A stretch of 64,000 nt of DNA, taken from positions 728,210-792,209 of the forward strand of contig NZ_RQPJ01000021.1 in NCBI RefSeq assembly GCF_003957295.1. Reading direction: 5' to 3'. How positions within the stretch are numbered: the stretch's first letter is position 1; every line of letters begins with the position of its first letter. Both the position numbers and the translations under genes were made by a program. A model generated the notes under the pieces. The model was given only the letters and a program-made list of their open reading frames with translations. It ran no database searches and was not told the origin of the DNA. This DNA comes from Arenibacter aquaticus (GTDB lineage Bacteria > Bacteroidota > Bacteroidia > Flavobacteriales > Flavobacteriaceae). Positions 46,546 through 55,660 of this stretch are shown piece by piece.

Positions 46546-46946
46546 AATAATAGGATCATGTGCACATCAGCGCCTTTAAAAACCTTTCAAGCGATTATAA
46601 AATCGCTGAATCCAATTTTATATGTCAAAGCTATGGAATATAGCCTATGACTATTTTTTCTAAATTATTCGAGCGCTTTTATTACCCTATCCATATTCAA
46701 GTTTTATACATTGTTTGTCTTAAATCAAAAATAGTTCAAAAGTCTACCATAGACCAGCTTGGAAATAAATTGTCAATTCTAAAGTGTAAAATATTTTTTT
46801 GTTTTATCTTGAATTTTGTATTGAACATGTCCCATTTAAAGAAAAGTTTATTTTTAGGAAACCTGTCCCCATCTAATAGCCTTTAAGGTTATGGCAGGTA
46901 TTATTTTTGAATAAACAAAGGAACCCAAAAACGATTATCAGACTTT
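46546..46946. other. intergenic stretch, about 400 bases
   Basis: Contains a 7-base hairpin (AGCGATT / AATCGCT, 46590-46607) without a T-run and the promoter element at 46902. The 80-codon frame at 46647-46886 is hydrophobic and phenylalanine-rich but shows no recognisable family or conserved start, so it is not called. Confidence 0.45.
46902..46909 (+). promoter_or_regulatory. -7 promoter element (TATTTTTG)
   Basis: Matches TAnnTTTG and lies 37 bases before the start of the phosphoesterase gene. No clear -33 element. Confidence 0.35.
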
Positions 46947-47972
46947 ATGAAACGTCGCTCATTTTTTAAAGGAACAACTACTGCCCTCGTGGGGCTTGGA
47001 ATTACAACCAGTTCTTTTGCCAATACCTCGATTAAAAAGAAAAAGACTCCCCTCAAGGTATGTACTACAGTTGACCAGGAAAAAGTGTCTTTCTACGCCA
47101 CTGTAATTAAAGAGTCTATTAAAGTAGTTCATATAGCGGATACGCATTTATTCAGAGATGACGAAAGAGGTGCCCCTTACCAGCAGTATAGTAATCGTAT
47201 GGCAAAAGCGTACAACCAAACCGTACATTTCAAAACAGGAAAAAAAACGAATCCCGAGGAGGCCTTTGAGCAAACGCTTGCCTATGCAAAAGAAATAAAT
47301 GCCGATTTAATCACCTTAATTGGCGATATATTTAGCTTTCCTTCCGAGGCGGCCATAGAATGGGTGTTATCAAAATTAAAAACTACCGGTATTCCTTTCA
47401 TTTATACTGCCGGAAATCACGATTGGCACTATGAAGGAATGCCAGGCAGCCTAGTGTCGTTACGTGAAACATGGATAAACAAGCGCTTACTGCCATTGTA
47501 TCAAGGAAAAGATCCCTTGATGGCAGCCTTCGATATCAAGGGGATCAGATTTGTGGCCATTGATAATTCAACTTATGAAGTCAACAAGGAGCAATTGGCC
47601 TTTTTTAAGGAACAAGTAGCTGATGGGTTACCTTTGGTTTTATTAGTACACATCCCAATGTACGCTCCAGGAAAGCAAATTTATTTTGGTTGCGGCAATC
47701 CCAATTGGGGAGCCGCTACGGATCGTAATTTTGAATTGGAGAGACGTCCCAAATGGCCAGAAAGCGGACATACCCAAACCACAATGGATTTTCATAAAGA
47801 GGTTTTTAATGCCCAAAATCTTTTAGGGATTTTTACGGGTCATGTTCATCGTTCCTCTATTGAAATGATCAAAGGTAAACCGCAAATTGTTGCTGATGAC
47901 AATGCAAGTGGAGGTTATCTTGATATCAATTTCCTGCCCTTGGAAGAAAAGGATAAAAATTTAATACTATAA
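46947..47972 (+). CDS. Tat-exported calcineurin-like metallophosphoesterase
   Basis: 341 residues with a twin-arginine leader (MKRRSFFKGTTTALVG) and a mature N-terminus near residue 27. All canonical motifs are readable: ADTH (64-67), GD (126-127), GNHDW (156-160), VHIPMY and GHVHR. It is shorter than, and clearly different from, the phosphoesterase at 12.5-14 kb, having no added N- or C-terminal domain. It should cleave a phosphoester in the periplasm. Preceded by a -7 element; followed directly by repeat copy D. Confidence 0.9.
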   Translation: MKRRSFFKGTTTALVGLGITTSSFANTSIKKKKTPLKVCTTVDQEKVSFYATVIKESIKVVHIADTHLFRDDERGAPYQQYSNRMAKAYNQTVHFKTGKKTNPEEAFEQTLAYAKEINADLITLIGDIFSFPSEAAIEWVLSKLKTTGIPFIYTAGNHDWHYEGMPGSLVSLRETWINKRLLPLYQGKDPLMAAFDIKGIRFVAIDNSTYEVNKEQLAFFKEQVADGLPLVLLVHIPMYAPGKQIYFGCGNPNWGAATDRNFELERRPKWPESGHTQTTMDFHKEVFNAQNLLGIFTGHVHRSSIEMIKGKPQIVADDNASGGYLDINFLPLEEKDKNLIL

Positions 47973-48000
47973 TTGATGCTGGCTTTGGGAGCACCTTTTC

Positions 48001-48046
48001 CGGTCCCCTTGCTGACGCGAACATCTTGCTCGTACCAGCGGTGGGA
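48001..48046 (+). repeat. palindromic dispersed repeat, short form, copy D
   Basis: CGGTCCCCTTGCTGACGCGAAC, ATCTTGCTCGTACC and CAGCGGTGGGAAT. It lacks the inner palindromic module of copies A and C. It joins directly onto the truncated reading frame of the DUF1330-like remnant. Confidence 0.7.
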
Positions 48047-48048
48047 AT

Positions 48049-48210
48049 CCATTATTAAAAAAATATGAAGCCCCCCATGAAATCCTTTTTCTGGAATTCA
48101 GTTCCCAAGAGAACTTTGACAATTTTAAAAAAGATGAGGAGCAACAAAAGTTCCTGCATTTAAAAGAGAAGTCCATCAAATCTTCCTTTTTGATCCAGGG
48201 AACTAATTAT
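48049..48210 (+). pseudogene. C-terminal fragment of a DUF1330-like gene
   Basis: About 54 codons in one frame read KKYEAPHEILFLEFSSQENF, then DNFKKDEEQQKFLHLKEKS and IKSSFLIQGTNY. This is the C-terminal half of a DUF1330-type protein (typical pattern P-EI---SFES---F--F--DE-RK-FLHLKE-S). There is no start codon: the frame begins at the end of repeat copy D. No stop follows before the frame runs into the 3' end of the next convergent gene, so both ends are lost. Confidence 0.6.
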
Positions 48211-48219
48211 AGTAGCTTC

Positions 48220-49539
48220 CTATTTTCCCAACCAAGTATCAAACCAATCAAATGCATCGGTCTGCATCTGTATATCAAACTTATGTCCGCCATCATAGAA
48301 TTTACCGCTGTACCTTTCAGGATGTCCGGCTTTGGAATAGACCGTAGCGAGTATCTCATCGGCTTTTTTCATTTCGGGCAAGGTGTACAGTGAGTCATGG
48401 TTATTGCTCTGTACCATGGTGGGAAGGGGTACCCGCAGCCCCAAAATTTCTGGAAATTCCAGATAATTGGCTAGCCCTGGCGCATAGGTCATCCAGGTGT
48501 GGGTGTAGGCCTTGTTCAATAAGAAGTCTTTCCATGTGGTCATAAACCCTACGCATACGGCACATTTTATCCTAGCATCCATGCCCCCCAAATATACGGT
48601 ACGCAGTCCCCCGCCCGAGAGTCCGCCGCAACCAATACGCTCCGCATCCACGTCCTTTCTGGCACTCAGAATATCCAAGGCAATACGATCTTCGGCCAAC
48701 ACCATACCCGTATAGGAGGTGCCAGCAGACAAAAGGGACTTGGCCATCAGGTGCTCATGCTGGGCGGCCCATTCGTTATAGGCTTCTATGTTCCTGACAT
48801 CTTCAGCATTTTCATCGGTACGCCCCTCCGCTTTCAGCGGTCCCCATTCAATACCGGCCATATCTTCATAGAACACCCGCCGGCTACCAAAGGAAAAGGC
48901 ATCATGTACCAAAACGGCATACCCCCTTTTGGCCATCTCATTGGCCCATGCCCTACCCCCATAATCGCTTTTTTGGTGGGCCTCCATCAGCAGGTGCTGA
49001 ACATCGGAAGTCTTGGTGATCTTTCTTTTGCCAAAGTATTTTTTACCGGCATGGTCATGCAAGGCCAAAATAGCGGGCAGCTTCCCTGTACTGTTTTCGG
49101 GTTTTAAAAAAATAGCTTCTACAGGTCTTCCGTAGGGCAGTTGCCATGTAAGTTTCTCTATATGGAGTCCGTCGTAGCTATATTTCTTTTTAGTAGTAAC
49201 GGCAATGGTATCTTTTATCAAAGGCTCTGCTATCTGCTCTTGGGCCTTGGCATGGGCGCTTGGTTTCCAATCTTCAATTTTGGACCAGATGTCGTTCCGA
49301 AACGACAATTTAGGCGGATCTGGCATTTGGGAAGCCAACCAAGGGCCGTATGGGCCTATAAGGCTTTTCTGGAGTACTGCATTCATAGGGATTGGTTTTG
49401 ATGATGGTAGCATATTATCAAAAGCGGCGCTCATAGTGCCGGGCAAGAGTGGCAAGCCCACCGTTGCCATCGCGGTCTTGGATATAAAGGCCCTTCTGGA
49501 ATCCTGGGATTCGGCATCCGTGTTTTTGGATTTTTTCAT
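48220..49539 (-). CDS. Tat-exported alpha/beta hydrolase (dienelactone-hydrolase-like)
   Basis: 439 residues with a twin-arginine leader (SRRAFISKTAM, 14-24). Alpha/beta-hydrolase core with oxyanion region LALHDHAGKKYFG, nucleophile elbow GCGGLSGGGLRT (Ser308), a Cys-rich strand CAVCVGFMTTW, acid region MVQSNNHDSLYT and catalytic-His block YDGGHKFD. This resembles the large secreted dienelactone-hydrolase or acetyl-xylan-esterase-like hydrolases found in Bacteroidota carbohydrate clusters. The substrate is uncertain, perhaps an ester-linked glycan. Its 3' end lies beside the DUF1330-like remnant. Confidence 0.85.
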   Translation of the reverse strand: MKKSKNTDAESQDSRRAFISKTAMATVGLPLLPGTMSAAFDNMLPSSKPIPMNAVLQKSLIGPYGPWLASQMPDPPKLSFRNDIWSKIEDWKPSAHAKAQEQIAEPLIKDTIAVTTKKKYSYDGLHIEKLTWQLPYGRPVEAIFLKPENSTGKLPAILALHDHAGKKYFGKRKITKTSDVQHLLMEAHQKSDYGGRAWANEMAKRGYAVLVHDAFSFGSRRVFYEDMAGIEWGPLKAEGRTDENAEDVRNIEAYNEWAAQHEHLMAKSLLSAGTSYTGMVLAEDRIALDILSARKDVDAERIGCGGLSGGGLRTVYLGGMDARIKCAVCVGFMTTWKDFLLNKAYTHTWMTYAPGLANYLEFPEILGLRVPLPTMVQSNNHDSLYTLPEMKKADEILATVYSKAGHPERYSGKFYDGGHKFDIQMQTDAFDWFDTWLGK

Positions 49540-50033
49540 GTTCTAGAATAATTGGTGGGACATTTAAAGTTACCAATTATTTCCAACTATTGGCTACGAG
49601 TGGTTTAGGGGGATGAATGCTCAGCTGACTTTCATCACTTTTAAACATTAGATGGCTAAGACTGCTCCCTGTATTGGGTAAAACTCAAATACCAAATAAA
49701 AGGTACTAAACCTCAGGGCAAGCCCTGAACCCAATATTAGGAATCCACCCAAGGGTCGAGGTATTGAGCCTAGATCCCGCCGAAAAAGGCGGGATTAGTT
49801 CAATTTTCAGTGCGTCTTACTGACTTCTCAAAATTGAGTTTCACTAATAAACAATCAATTAAAGCTAATATTACTGTCTCATCGATTGGAGTCGAGAGGT
49901 ATTGGACGTTTATAACACAAAAAGAAGCGCTCCACTGCGCCCGCCTGAATGGACAACGGTAGTCAGTTCAACGGAGTCCCTTTTCGGGACGACGAGAAGT
50001 CGCACATACTGCTCGGGAACAGCAAGCCAGGCA
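49540..50033. other. intergenic stretch with palindromic elements
   Basis: A perfect 8-base hairpin (ATCCCGCC / GGCGGGAT) lies at 49774-49795 and an interrupted repeat TCAATTTT ... AAAATTGA around 49800-49845. From about 49905 to 50020 the DNA is unusually GC-rich and holds a GTCCC-TTTTC-GGGAC hairpin. The 62-codon frame there has no gene-like features. Likely another dispersed intergenic element. Confidence 0.5.
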
Positions 50034-50891
50034 TCACCTGCTTCTATAGTCGTGCAAGGCCAATACGGGTATATCGGCATAATAGCCTAGGTTCTTTACC
50101 ATTGGACGGGATAACATCATGCTAAAAAAGCTGTGCTTTTTATTGATAAAAGCAACCATATCACTTCCCCTACTCCGTATAAACTCATTAATAGCTGTCT
50201 GCACCTCATTATTATAAAGGCTGTGAAAGGAATAGTCCAATCCTTCAAAATAATCTTTCAATAGGTTTTGATTATTTATTTGGTCCGAATCCAAGTCTTC
50301 TTCTTTCTTAAAAACCTTGACCACTTTTATTGATGCGTTTGATATTTTGGCTATGTCTACCAAATACTGGAACTCCCTCCTTTTGTAGATAGTTCTGTAG
50401 TTGGTTGGGAAAACAATTTCCCTTATTTCTTTATAGATGGTTTTTTCCGGAATGGCAAGTACAGGACAATTGCGAATCTCTTCCATGGCAAGTACGGTCT
50501 GACTGCCATAGGTTTTTTGTCCGGAATTGGTTGCCCCCTTGGTGCCCATTACCACCATATCTATATCCTTTTCATCAATTATGTTTCTCATGGTATCTAT
50601 AAGATTCCCACACTCGGATACGGTACGGAATTTATGGTTTTTGGCATCATCCGGCAGTAATTCATAAGTAATTTTCAATCCGCCAACGGATTTTTTCCTT
50701 GAAGCCTCCAAATCCCCCGCGGAGGTAATTTCCATGGAGTAAGACGATACATCATAGGTGTTTAGAATATAAAACACACAGGCTTTGTCCCTAAGCAATG
50801 CCATCGCATAATTAATGGCATTCTGGGCATTTTTTGAAAAATCGGTAGGACAAAGTATTCGTTGTGTCATAATTGGAACGTATGTATCCAA
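50034..50891 (-). CDS. tandem-domain universal stress protein (UspA family)
   Basis: 285 residues with two Usp domains. The first begins QRILCPTDFSKNAQNAINYA and ends with VMGTKGATNSGQKTYGSQT and CPVLAIPEK; the second ends DIPVLALHDYRSR. It has no membrane segment. A diverged paralogue of the stress protein at 42 kb, sharing the same two-domain layout. A weak hairpin with a T-run (GCCTT / AAGGC, about 51000-51016) upstream separates it from the methyltransferase gene on the same strand. Confidence 0.88.
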   Translation of the reverse strand: MDTYVPIMTQRILCPTDFSKNAQNAINYAMALLRDKACVFYILNTYDVSSYSMEITSAGDLEASRKKSVGGLKITYELLPDDAKNHKFRTVSECGNLIDTMRNIIDEKDIDMVVMGTKGATNSGQKTYGSQTVLAMEEIRNCPVLAIPEKTIYKEIREIVFPTNYRTIYKRREFQYLVDIAKISNASIKVVKVFKKEEDLDSDQINNQNLLKDYFEGLDYSFHSLYNNEVQTAINEFIRSRGSDMVAFINKKHSFFSMMLSRPMVKNLGYYADIPVLALHDYRSR

Positions 50892-51022
50892 ATATATTTT
50901 TTAATTAAAAAAACAACTATGACAATTGTCAGTACAGCAGTTGCAAAACACTACAGTCCATGCGCTGATAAATCAAAAAAAATGAGGTGGATCCTTTTAT
51001 GAAAAAAGGCCTTAAAAGGCTC

Positions 51023-51700
51023 CTAATATAATTTATAAAGGGTAGTTTCTATAACCCCTTTCCCGTCCGTTGGAATGCTTCGCAATAATTGCTTTTTTTC
51101 TTGCACCTTAAAATTAAATGGTGGCGCCAATAGGTCCAGGCCACTTTGTTTTTTTAGTCTTATTCCCTGACCAGAAATAATATCCTTATTGGGAATAAAA
51201 TGGCCTTTGGGCAGGTGCTCTGTTATAATGAGATATCTAAAATTGCTTAACTTTTTTAGTATTTGCTGCACTTCATTGTTGGATAAATGTTGAAGCACCT
51301 GTCTTACTATAGCACAATCTGCGGAAGGCAGCTCATCTACAGCCATATCCAAACACTGGAATGCCAAATTTTCCTGTTTAAACTTTTGTTTATTATAGGC
51401 TATAAGTTCCGATACAATATCTACCCCAATATATTTTTTGGTATGCCTCACCAATTCTTTTCCCACATTAAAATCCCCACAACCTAAATCGCATACCCTA
51501 AGCGGATTTTTAAACGATTTTAAGAATGATGTCACCACCGCTACATAAGGATCTACTATTTCTGGTATATGGGATCCTTCCCCTGAATAGAACGCAGCAT
51601 TATCATCACCCCATAACCTCATTTCGTATACCTGCTCCATGGCAGCCTTGGTTGGCCATGGCTTCTTTATCTTCTGGGTTTTATTTTCTTTATGCTCCAT
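51023..51700 (-). CDS. class I SAM-dependent methyltransferase
   Basis: 225 residues from the ATG at 51700; the longer frame would need a TTG start and adds only ten residues. Motif I is VCDLGCGDFNVGKEL, followed by the adenine-binding KYIGVDIVSEL and the post-I block LAFQCLDMAVDELPSADCAIVRQVLQHLS. The C-terminal half is a substrate cap. It transfers a methyl group from SAM; the acceptor is unknown. Family members of this size include methyltransferases of small molecules. Independent of its neighbours apart from a shared strand. Confidence 0.85.
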   Translation of the reverse strand: MEHKENKTQKIKKPWPTKAAMEQVYEMRLWGDDNAAFYSGEGSHIPEIVDPYVAVVTSFLKSFKNPLRVCDLGCGDFNVGKELVRHTKKYIGVDIVSELIAYNKQKFKQENLAFQCLDMAVDELPSADCAIVRQVLQHLSNNEVQQILKKLSNFRYLIITEHLPKGHFIPNKDIISGQGIRLKKQSGLDLLAPPFNFKVQEKKQLLRSIPTDGKGVIETTLYKLY

Positions 51701-51971
51701 AATCAGCTTATTGGATGGTACAAACAGCAATAGTTTAGTTATCTGTTTTATTATATAACACCATTACAAATACCAAAAGTACACCGCACGGCTACATGAT
51801 AAAATTTAATGGCCAATAACAATATCGTATTTGGTATGTCCTTCCCATAAATTTAAGAGCTGCTAAGATAAATACATCAAAACAATTATGTAACTTCATA
51901 AGCATTATAAATGCTATGCGCTACACTCTTACTGTTGAAGCTAAGAAGCTATACCATACAGTAAGACAACT

Positions 51972-52392
51972 ATGAGGAAAGAAATTCTGTTATATAATAA
52001 TATGGAAGTAATGGACAATGATATAGGCGATCTTCTAGTGGTTACGATCGACAGGGAACTGGCAGGCGAAAATAAAATTTGGCACGGCCACCCAATTTGG
52101 TTTTTGGACGGCAATCCCATTGTAGGTTATTGTAAATTACTATGGGGCAAGCCTGTCTTCCTAAAAAGGCAGGCCCCTACAAACCGGATACGGGCGGGCA
52201 TGCGCCGGAGCAATTAAATATCGATTATCGAGTAGGCAAAAGGATGGTATTGGGCTTATGTTTTGGAGCGGCATCCATTTTGAAGAAGAAAAGCTTATAA
52301 AGGACAGCGGCAAATTTAAAGATGCTTCCATTTTCTATACCATTACCAACCAAATTAACCAGACCGAACCAAAAAGATGGCTCCGAAAATAG
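51972..52392 (+). pseudogene. DUF1801-like gene interrupted by a palindromic insertion
   Basis: Codons from 51972 to 52136 read up to NKIWHGHPIWFLDGNPIVGYCK. The frame picks up again, shifted by one, at 52240 with KDGIGLMFWSGIHFEEEKLI, KFKDASIFYTITNQ and a stop at 52390-52392. The two halves join smoothly in the family pattern (HPVWFL-GNPIVGYSK-K-GI-LMFWSG-FEEE ... KFKDASI). About 103 bases between them are a GC-rich palindromic element and shift the frame, so the gene is broken. Confidence 0.8.
52137..52239 (+). repeat. GC-rich palindromic insertion in the DUF1801-like gene
   Basis: About 103 bases, well above neighbouring GC. It contains the hairpin GCCTG-TCTTCCTAAAAAGG-CAGGC and GGATACGGGCGGGCATGCGCCGG. 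The boundaries are inferred from the two coding halves, which stay in family register when the insert is removed. It differs from repeat copies A-D but belongs to the same class of small palindromic elements. Confidence 0.75.
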
Positions 52393-52460
52393 GTAATAAT
52401 ACAAGGGGACTATAAAAACATAGTAAAGAAAAAAAGGAGAGTTATTAAGATTGAAATGAT

Positions 52461-52826
52461 ATGAAAACAACACCGGAACATAACGCCAGAGTGGCCAAAC
52501 TAACCTTTGCATCAGTATACCCACATTATCTTAAAAAGGTTAAGGACAAAGGCCGAACGGAAGAAGAACTACATAAAGTAATACATTGGCTAACGGGCTA
52601 TGATGAAAGTGATCTGCAAGAACAAATCAACAGCAAAGCCACTTTTGAAACATTTTTCAAAGGGGCCAAACTCAACCCAAATGCCAACCAAATCAAAGGG
52701 GTAATTTGTGGTTATCGAATAGAAGAAATAGAAAATCCACTCACCCAACAAGTACGGTATTTAGACAAATTGGTAGACGAATTGGCCAAAGGCAGGAAAA
52801 TGGAGAAGATTCTAAGACAGGGGTAA
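52461..52826 (+). CDS. DUF2200 family protein
   Basis: 121 residues, full length for the family and strongly conserved: KLTFASVYPHYLKKVKDKGRT, EELHKVIHWLTGYDESDL, TFETFFKGAKLNPNANQIKG, VICGYRIEEIENPLTQQVRYLDKLVDELAKGRKMEKILR. Function unknown; small cytoplasmic protein. Its start is 68 bases after the broken DUF1801-like gene. Confidence 0.92.
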   Translation: MKTTPEHNARVAKLTFASVYPHYLKKVKDKGRTEEELHKVIHWLTGYDESDLQEQINSKATFETFFKGAKLNPNANQIKGVICGYRIEEIENPLTQQVRYLDKLVDELAKGRKMEKILRQG

Positions 52827-53007
52827 AAACAAATTACCATATTATTCATACCAGTCTGTTACTCCTAGAGTAAAGCCATAGCGTATCATTGGATACTGCT
52901 AGTTGATAAATTAAAATTTATCGATTTACCTAAAAAACCAATAATATGCTTCATATTTAATAATTTTATTTGGAATTACTTAAATTCATGCCATAAAGCA
53001 TGCATCT

Positions 53008-54660
53008 ATGATAAAATATCTTTTTTCACTCATTGTCTGTCTGTCCTGTATATCATTTTCCCATGGTCAGAAAAATGGTCAATCTTCAACAATTGTAGTT
53101 ACTTCCAAAAAGGATAAAACAAAGATATTTACCCATAAAAATGGGAAGCTATTGGTTAATGTCACCCCAAAGGATGTGGTTGACCATAAGAACAAGGGAT
53201 TTGTTCGTTACAGTGAGTTTGGGGCCCTTGGTGACGGAGAAACCAATGATATGGATGCCATTGCTGCTACCCATGCCTTTGCCAACCTACATGGTCTTAA
53301 GGTAAAAGCCGATGAGGGGTACACCTACTATATAGGAGGCAACGAGCGTACGGCCATTGTTGAAACCGATACCGATTTTGGCACAGCCGCTTTTATTATA
53401 GACGATACGGAGGTACAAAATAGAACTGCTTCTATATTCCTGGTCAGTTCCAGTCAGCAACCCTTTAAACTTACAGGGATAGCTTCGCTCAAAAGAAATC
53501 AAGAAAAAATTGATATTTCCTTGCCCCAGCCCTGTCTGGTTACGGTGACCAATTCTAATGTAAAGCACTATATACGTTATGGACTTAATCAAAACAATGG
53601 ATCTCCACAAACCGATATTTTTGTAGTGGATAAAAACGGCAATGTGGATATGGACGCCCCAATAATATGGGATTTTGATAAAATTACGGAGGCTATGGCA
53701 TTGCCCTTGGACCAGACTACCCTAACTATTAGCGGTGGCCGTTTCACCACCATTGCCAATAAAGAGCAATCCAAATACAACTATTACAGTAGAAATATAG
53801 CTGTTAGGCGTTCCAATGTGGTGGTGGAAAATCTGGAACACCGGGTCATTGGCGAAGGAGATCAGGGCGCTCCCTATGGCGGTTTTATCAATATCCGCGA
53901 CTGTGCCTATGTAACAGTAAAGAACACTCTCCTAACGGGACATAAGACCTATAAGACCATTGGATCTGCAGGGAAACCTGTGTCCATGGGTTCTTATGAT
54001 GCCGTTGTTAACAGTGCCCTAAATGTCTCATTCGTAAACTGCAGTCAGACCAACGATATCAACGACAGGACCTATTGGGGCATCCTCAGCTCCAATTACT
54101 CCAAAAATCTTGTTTATGACAATTGTACTTTTTCGCGCTTTGATGCCCATAAAGGGGTTGCCAATGCCACTATTCGTAATTCCACGCTAGGGCATATGGG
54201 AATCAATGCCATAGGCAGTGGGGTCTTAACCATTGTAAATAGTACCATCCGTGGCAATAGCCTTGTAAACCTACGTCCCGATTACGGCAGTACCTGGCAA
54301 GGAGATATTATTATTCGTAACTGTGTTTTTGTTCCTTCGGACGGTAGATCTAGCAATCCCAGTCTTATAAGCGGCTCTTATTCCGGTAAGCATAATTTTG
54401 GTTACACCTGTTACATGCCTAAAAAGATTATCATAGAAGACCTACATATAGATGATTCCAATCATCCTGAAGACTACCAAGGTCCGGCAATCATTAAAGA
54501 TTTTAATAAAGAATGGACCAATGATTCGTACCAAGAAACCTTTCCCTATGTCCGAAATACCAAGATTGTACTAAAGAATGTAAGTACTTCCAGTGGCAAT
54601 GAACTAAGGCTTAGCAATAATCCCTTTATGTTCAAGGATGTAGAGGTGTATACCAAATAG
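53008..54660 (+). CDS. secreted right-handed beta-helix (pectate-lyase-fold) protein
   Basis: 550 residues with a signal peptide (1-21, ISFSHGQK). The N-terminal block FVRYSEFGALGDGETNDMDAI is the pectate-lyase-3-type G-D-G-x-T-x-D turn found at the start of many right-handed beta-helix enzymes. The body repeats Asn-ladder-rich strands (YDNCTFSR, ATIRNSTLGHMG, LTIVNSTIRGNS, DIIIRNCVF). Candidate acidic catalytic residues cannot be assigned with certainty. Probable role: binding or cleavage of a polysaccharide outside the cell. Next gene downstream is a convergent AraC regulator. Confidence 0.8.
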   Translation: MIKYLFSLIVCLSCISFSHGQKNGQSSTIVVTSKKDKTKIFTHKNGKLLVNVTPKDVVDHKNKGFVRYSEFGALGDGETNDMDAIAATHAFANLHGLKVKADEGYTYYIGGNERTAIVETDTDFGTAAFIIDDTEVQNRTASIFLVSSSQQPFKLTGIASLKRNQEKIDISLPQPCLVTVTNSNVKHYIRYGLNQNNGSPQTDIFVVDKNGNVDMDAPIIWDFDKITEAMALPLDQTTLTISGGRFTTIANKEQSKYNYYSRNIAVRRSNVVVENLEHRVIGEGDQGAPYGGFINIRDCAYVTVKNTLLTGHKTYKTIGSAGKPVSMGSYDAVVNSALNVSFVNCSQTNDINDRTYWGILSSNYSKNLVYDNCTFSRFDAHKGVANATIRNSTLGHMGINAIGSGVLTIVNSTIRGNSLVNLRPDYGSTWQGDIIIRNCVFVPSDGRSSNPSLISGSYSGKHNFGYTCYMPKKIIIEDLHIDDSNHPEDYQGPAIIKDFNKEWTNDSYQETFPYVRNTKIVLKNVSTSSGNELRLSNNPFMFKDVEVYTK

Positions 54661-54743
54661 CGTAGACCAAGCGGACATTCTTAGTTACTAGAATTGTTCT
54701 AAGTAACTAAATGTCCTCAGTTAGTTGGGGTTACAACTATAAA

Positions 54744-55604
54744 CTATACATATACATTTCTATATTCCCGTGGTGTACACTTATTAATGCGCTTAAAGGC
54801 GGCATTGAAACTACTTATGGAGTTAAACCCACATTCATAGGAAATATCGGTAATACTCTTATCTGATGCTACCAACTTCCGCTGTGCTTGGGAAATTCTT
54901 TCTTGAATGATATATTCGTTAAGCGTGGACCCGAAGGCTTTTTTAAAGACCACGTTTGCGTAGTCCGGATGCAGTCCCACCTCCTCACCTATATCTGAGG
55001 CTTTTATAGGTCTACTATAATTTTTGGCAATATACATGGCTATCCGTTCTACATGGTTGCTGTTAGCGGAATGAATTTGCAAGCGTTGTCCCATATCACT
55101 TTGCTGCACCCGGTTCGCCAATCTTATAAATCGCGCCTGCATTTCCAACAGGGTAACTTCACTTCCATCATTCTTTGATAGATCGTCAATCCAGTTCATC
55201 AGCATAAAAGGATCATATAATGAATGTTCCCCGGAGCCCTCAATAATAACTTCACCTTTTAATATTCGATCCACAAGAAATGTGGGAAGGTTCCATTCCA
55301 GAAATTGGGCCAAGGGAATGGTACATACAAAATAGGGTACATATTCCTTATAATCAACAATCTGATGTGGAACCAAGCCCCAGAACAAGCCCATGCTTTT
55401 TGGGGGGATGGTTATTTTTGAACCGCGAAATAAATACGTTATACTTCCTTCTGCAAAGTAGTTGATCTCAATTTCATTATGTCGATCAGGTTTACGCATC
55501 ACATGGGGTGTCCATAGTTCACAAGTGAGACCATAGGGCCTAAAGGCATCACGATGTTGATCAAAGCGGTGTAATTTCTCGGTATTCGATAAGTTTTTCT
55601 TCAA
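54744..55604 (-). CDS. AraC-family transcriptional regulator with cupin sensor domain
   Basis: 286 residues. The N-terminal cupin-type domain (about 25-145: HNEIEINYFAEGSITYLFRG, GLFWGLVPHQIVD) is the probable ligand sensor. The C-terminal double helix-turn-helix (about 185-283: ASDIGEEVGLHPDYANVVFKKAF, ITDISYECGFNSISSFNAAFKR, CTPREYRNVY) binds DNA. It is divergent from the nucleoside-hydrolase-like genes across 56 bases, so it probably controls them and itself. Confidence 0.93.
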   Translation of the reverse strand: MKKNLSNTEKLHRFDQHRDAFRPYGLTCELWTPHVMRKPDRHNEIEINYFAEGSITYLFRGSKITIPPKSMGLFWGLVPHQIVDYKEYVPYFVCTIPLAQFLEWNLPTFLVDRILKGEVIIEGSGEHSLYDPFMLMNWIDDLSKNDGSEVTLLEMQARFIRLANRVQQSDMGQRLQIHSANSNHVERIAMYIAKNYSRPIKASDIGEEVGLHPDYANVVFKKAFGSTLNEYIIQERISQAQRKLVASDKSITDISYECGFNSISSFNAAFKRINKCTPREYRNVYV

Positions 55605-55660
55605 AAGTGATTATTTTATATACATAAACGAGGTTAAATTTACTTTTTTTACAAACACAT

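Noticed and set aside
46647-46886. 80-codon hydrophobic frame
   Set aside because: Phe/Leu-rich composition arises easily in AT-rich DNA, and no homologous pattern is recognised.
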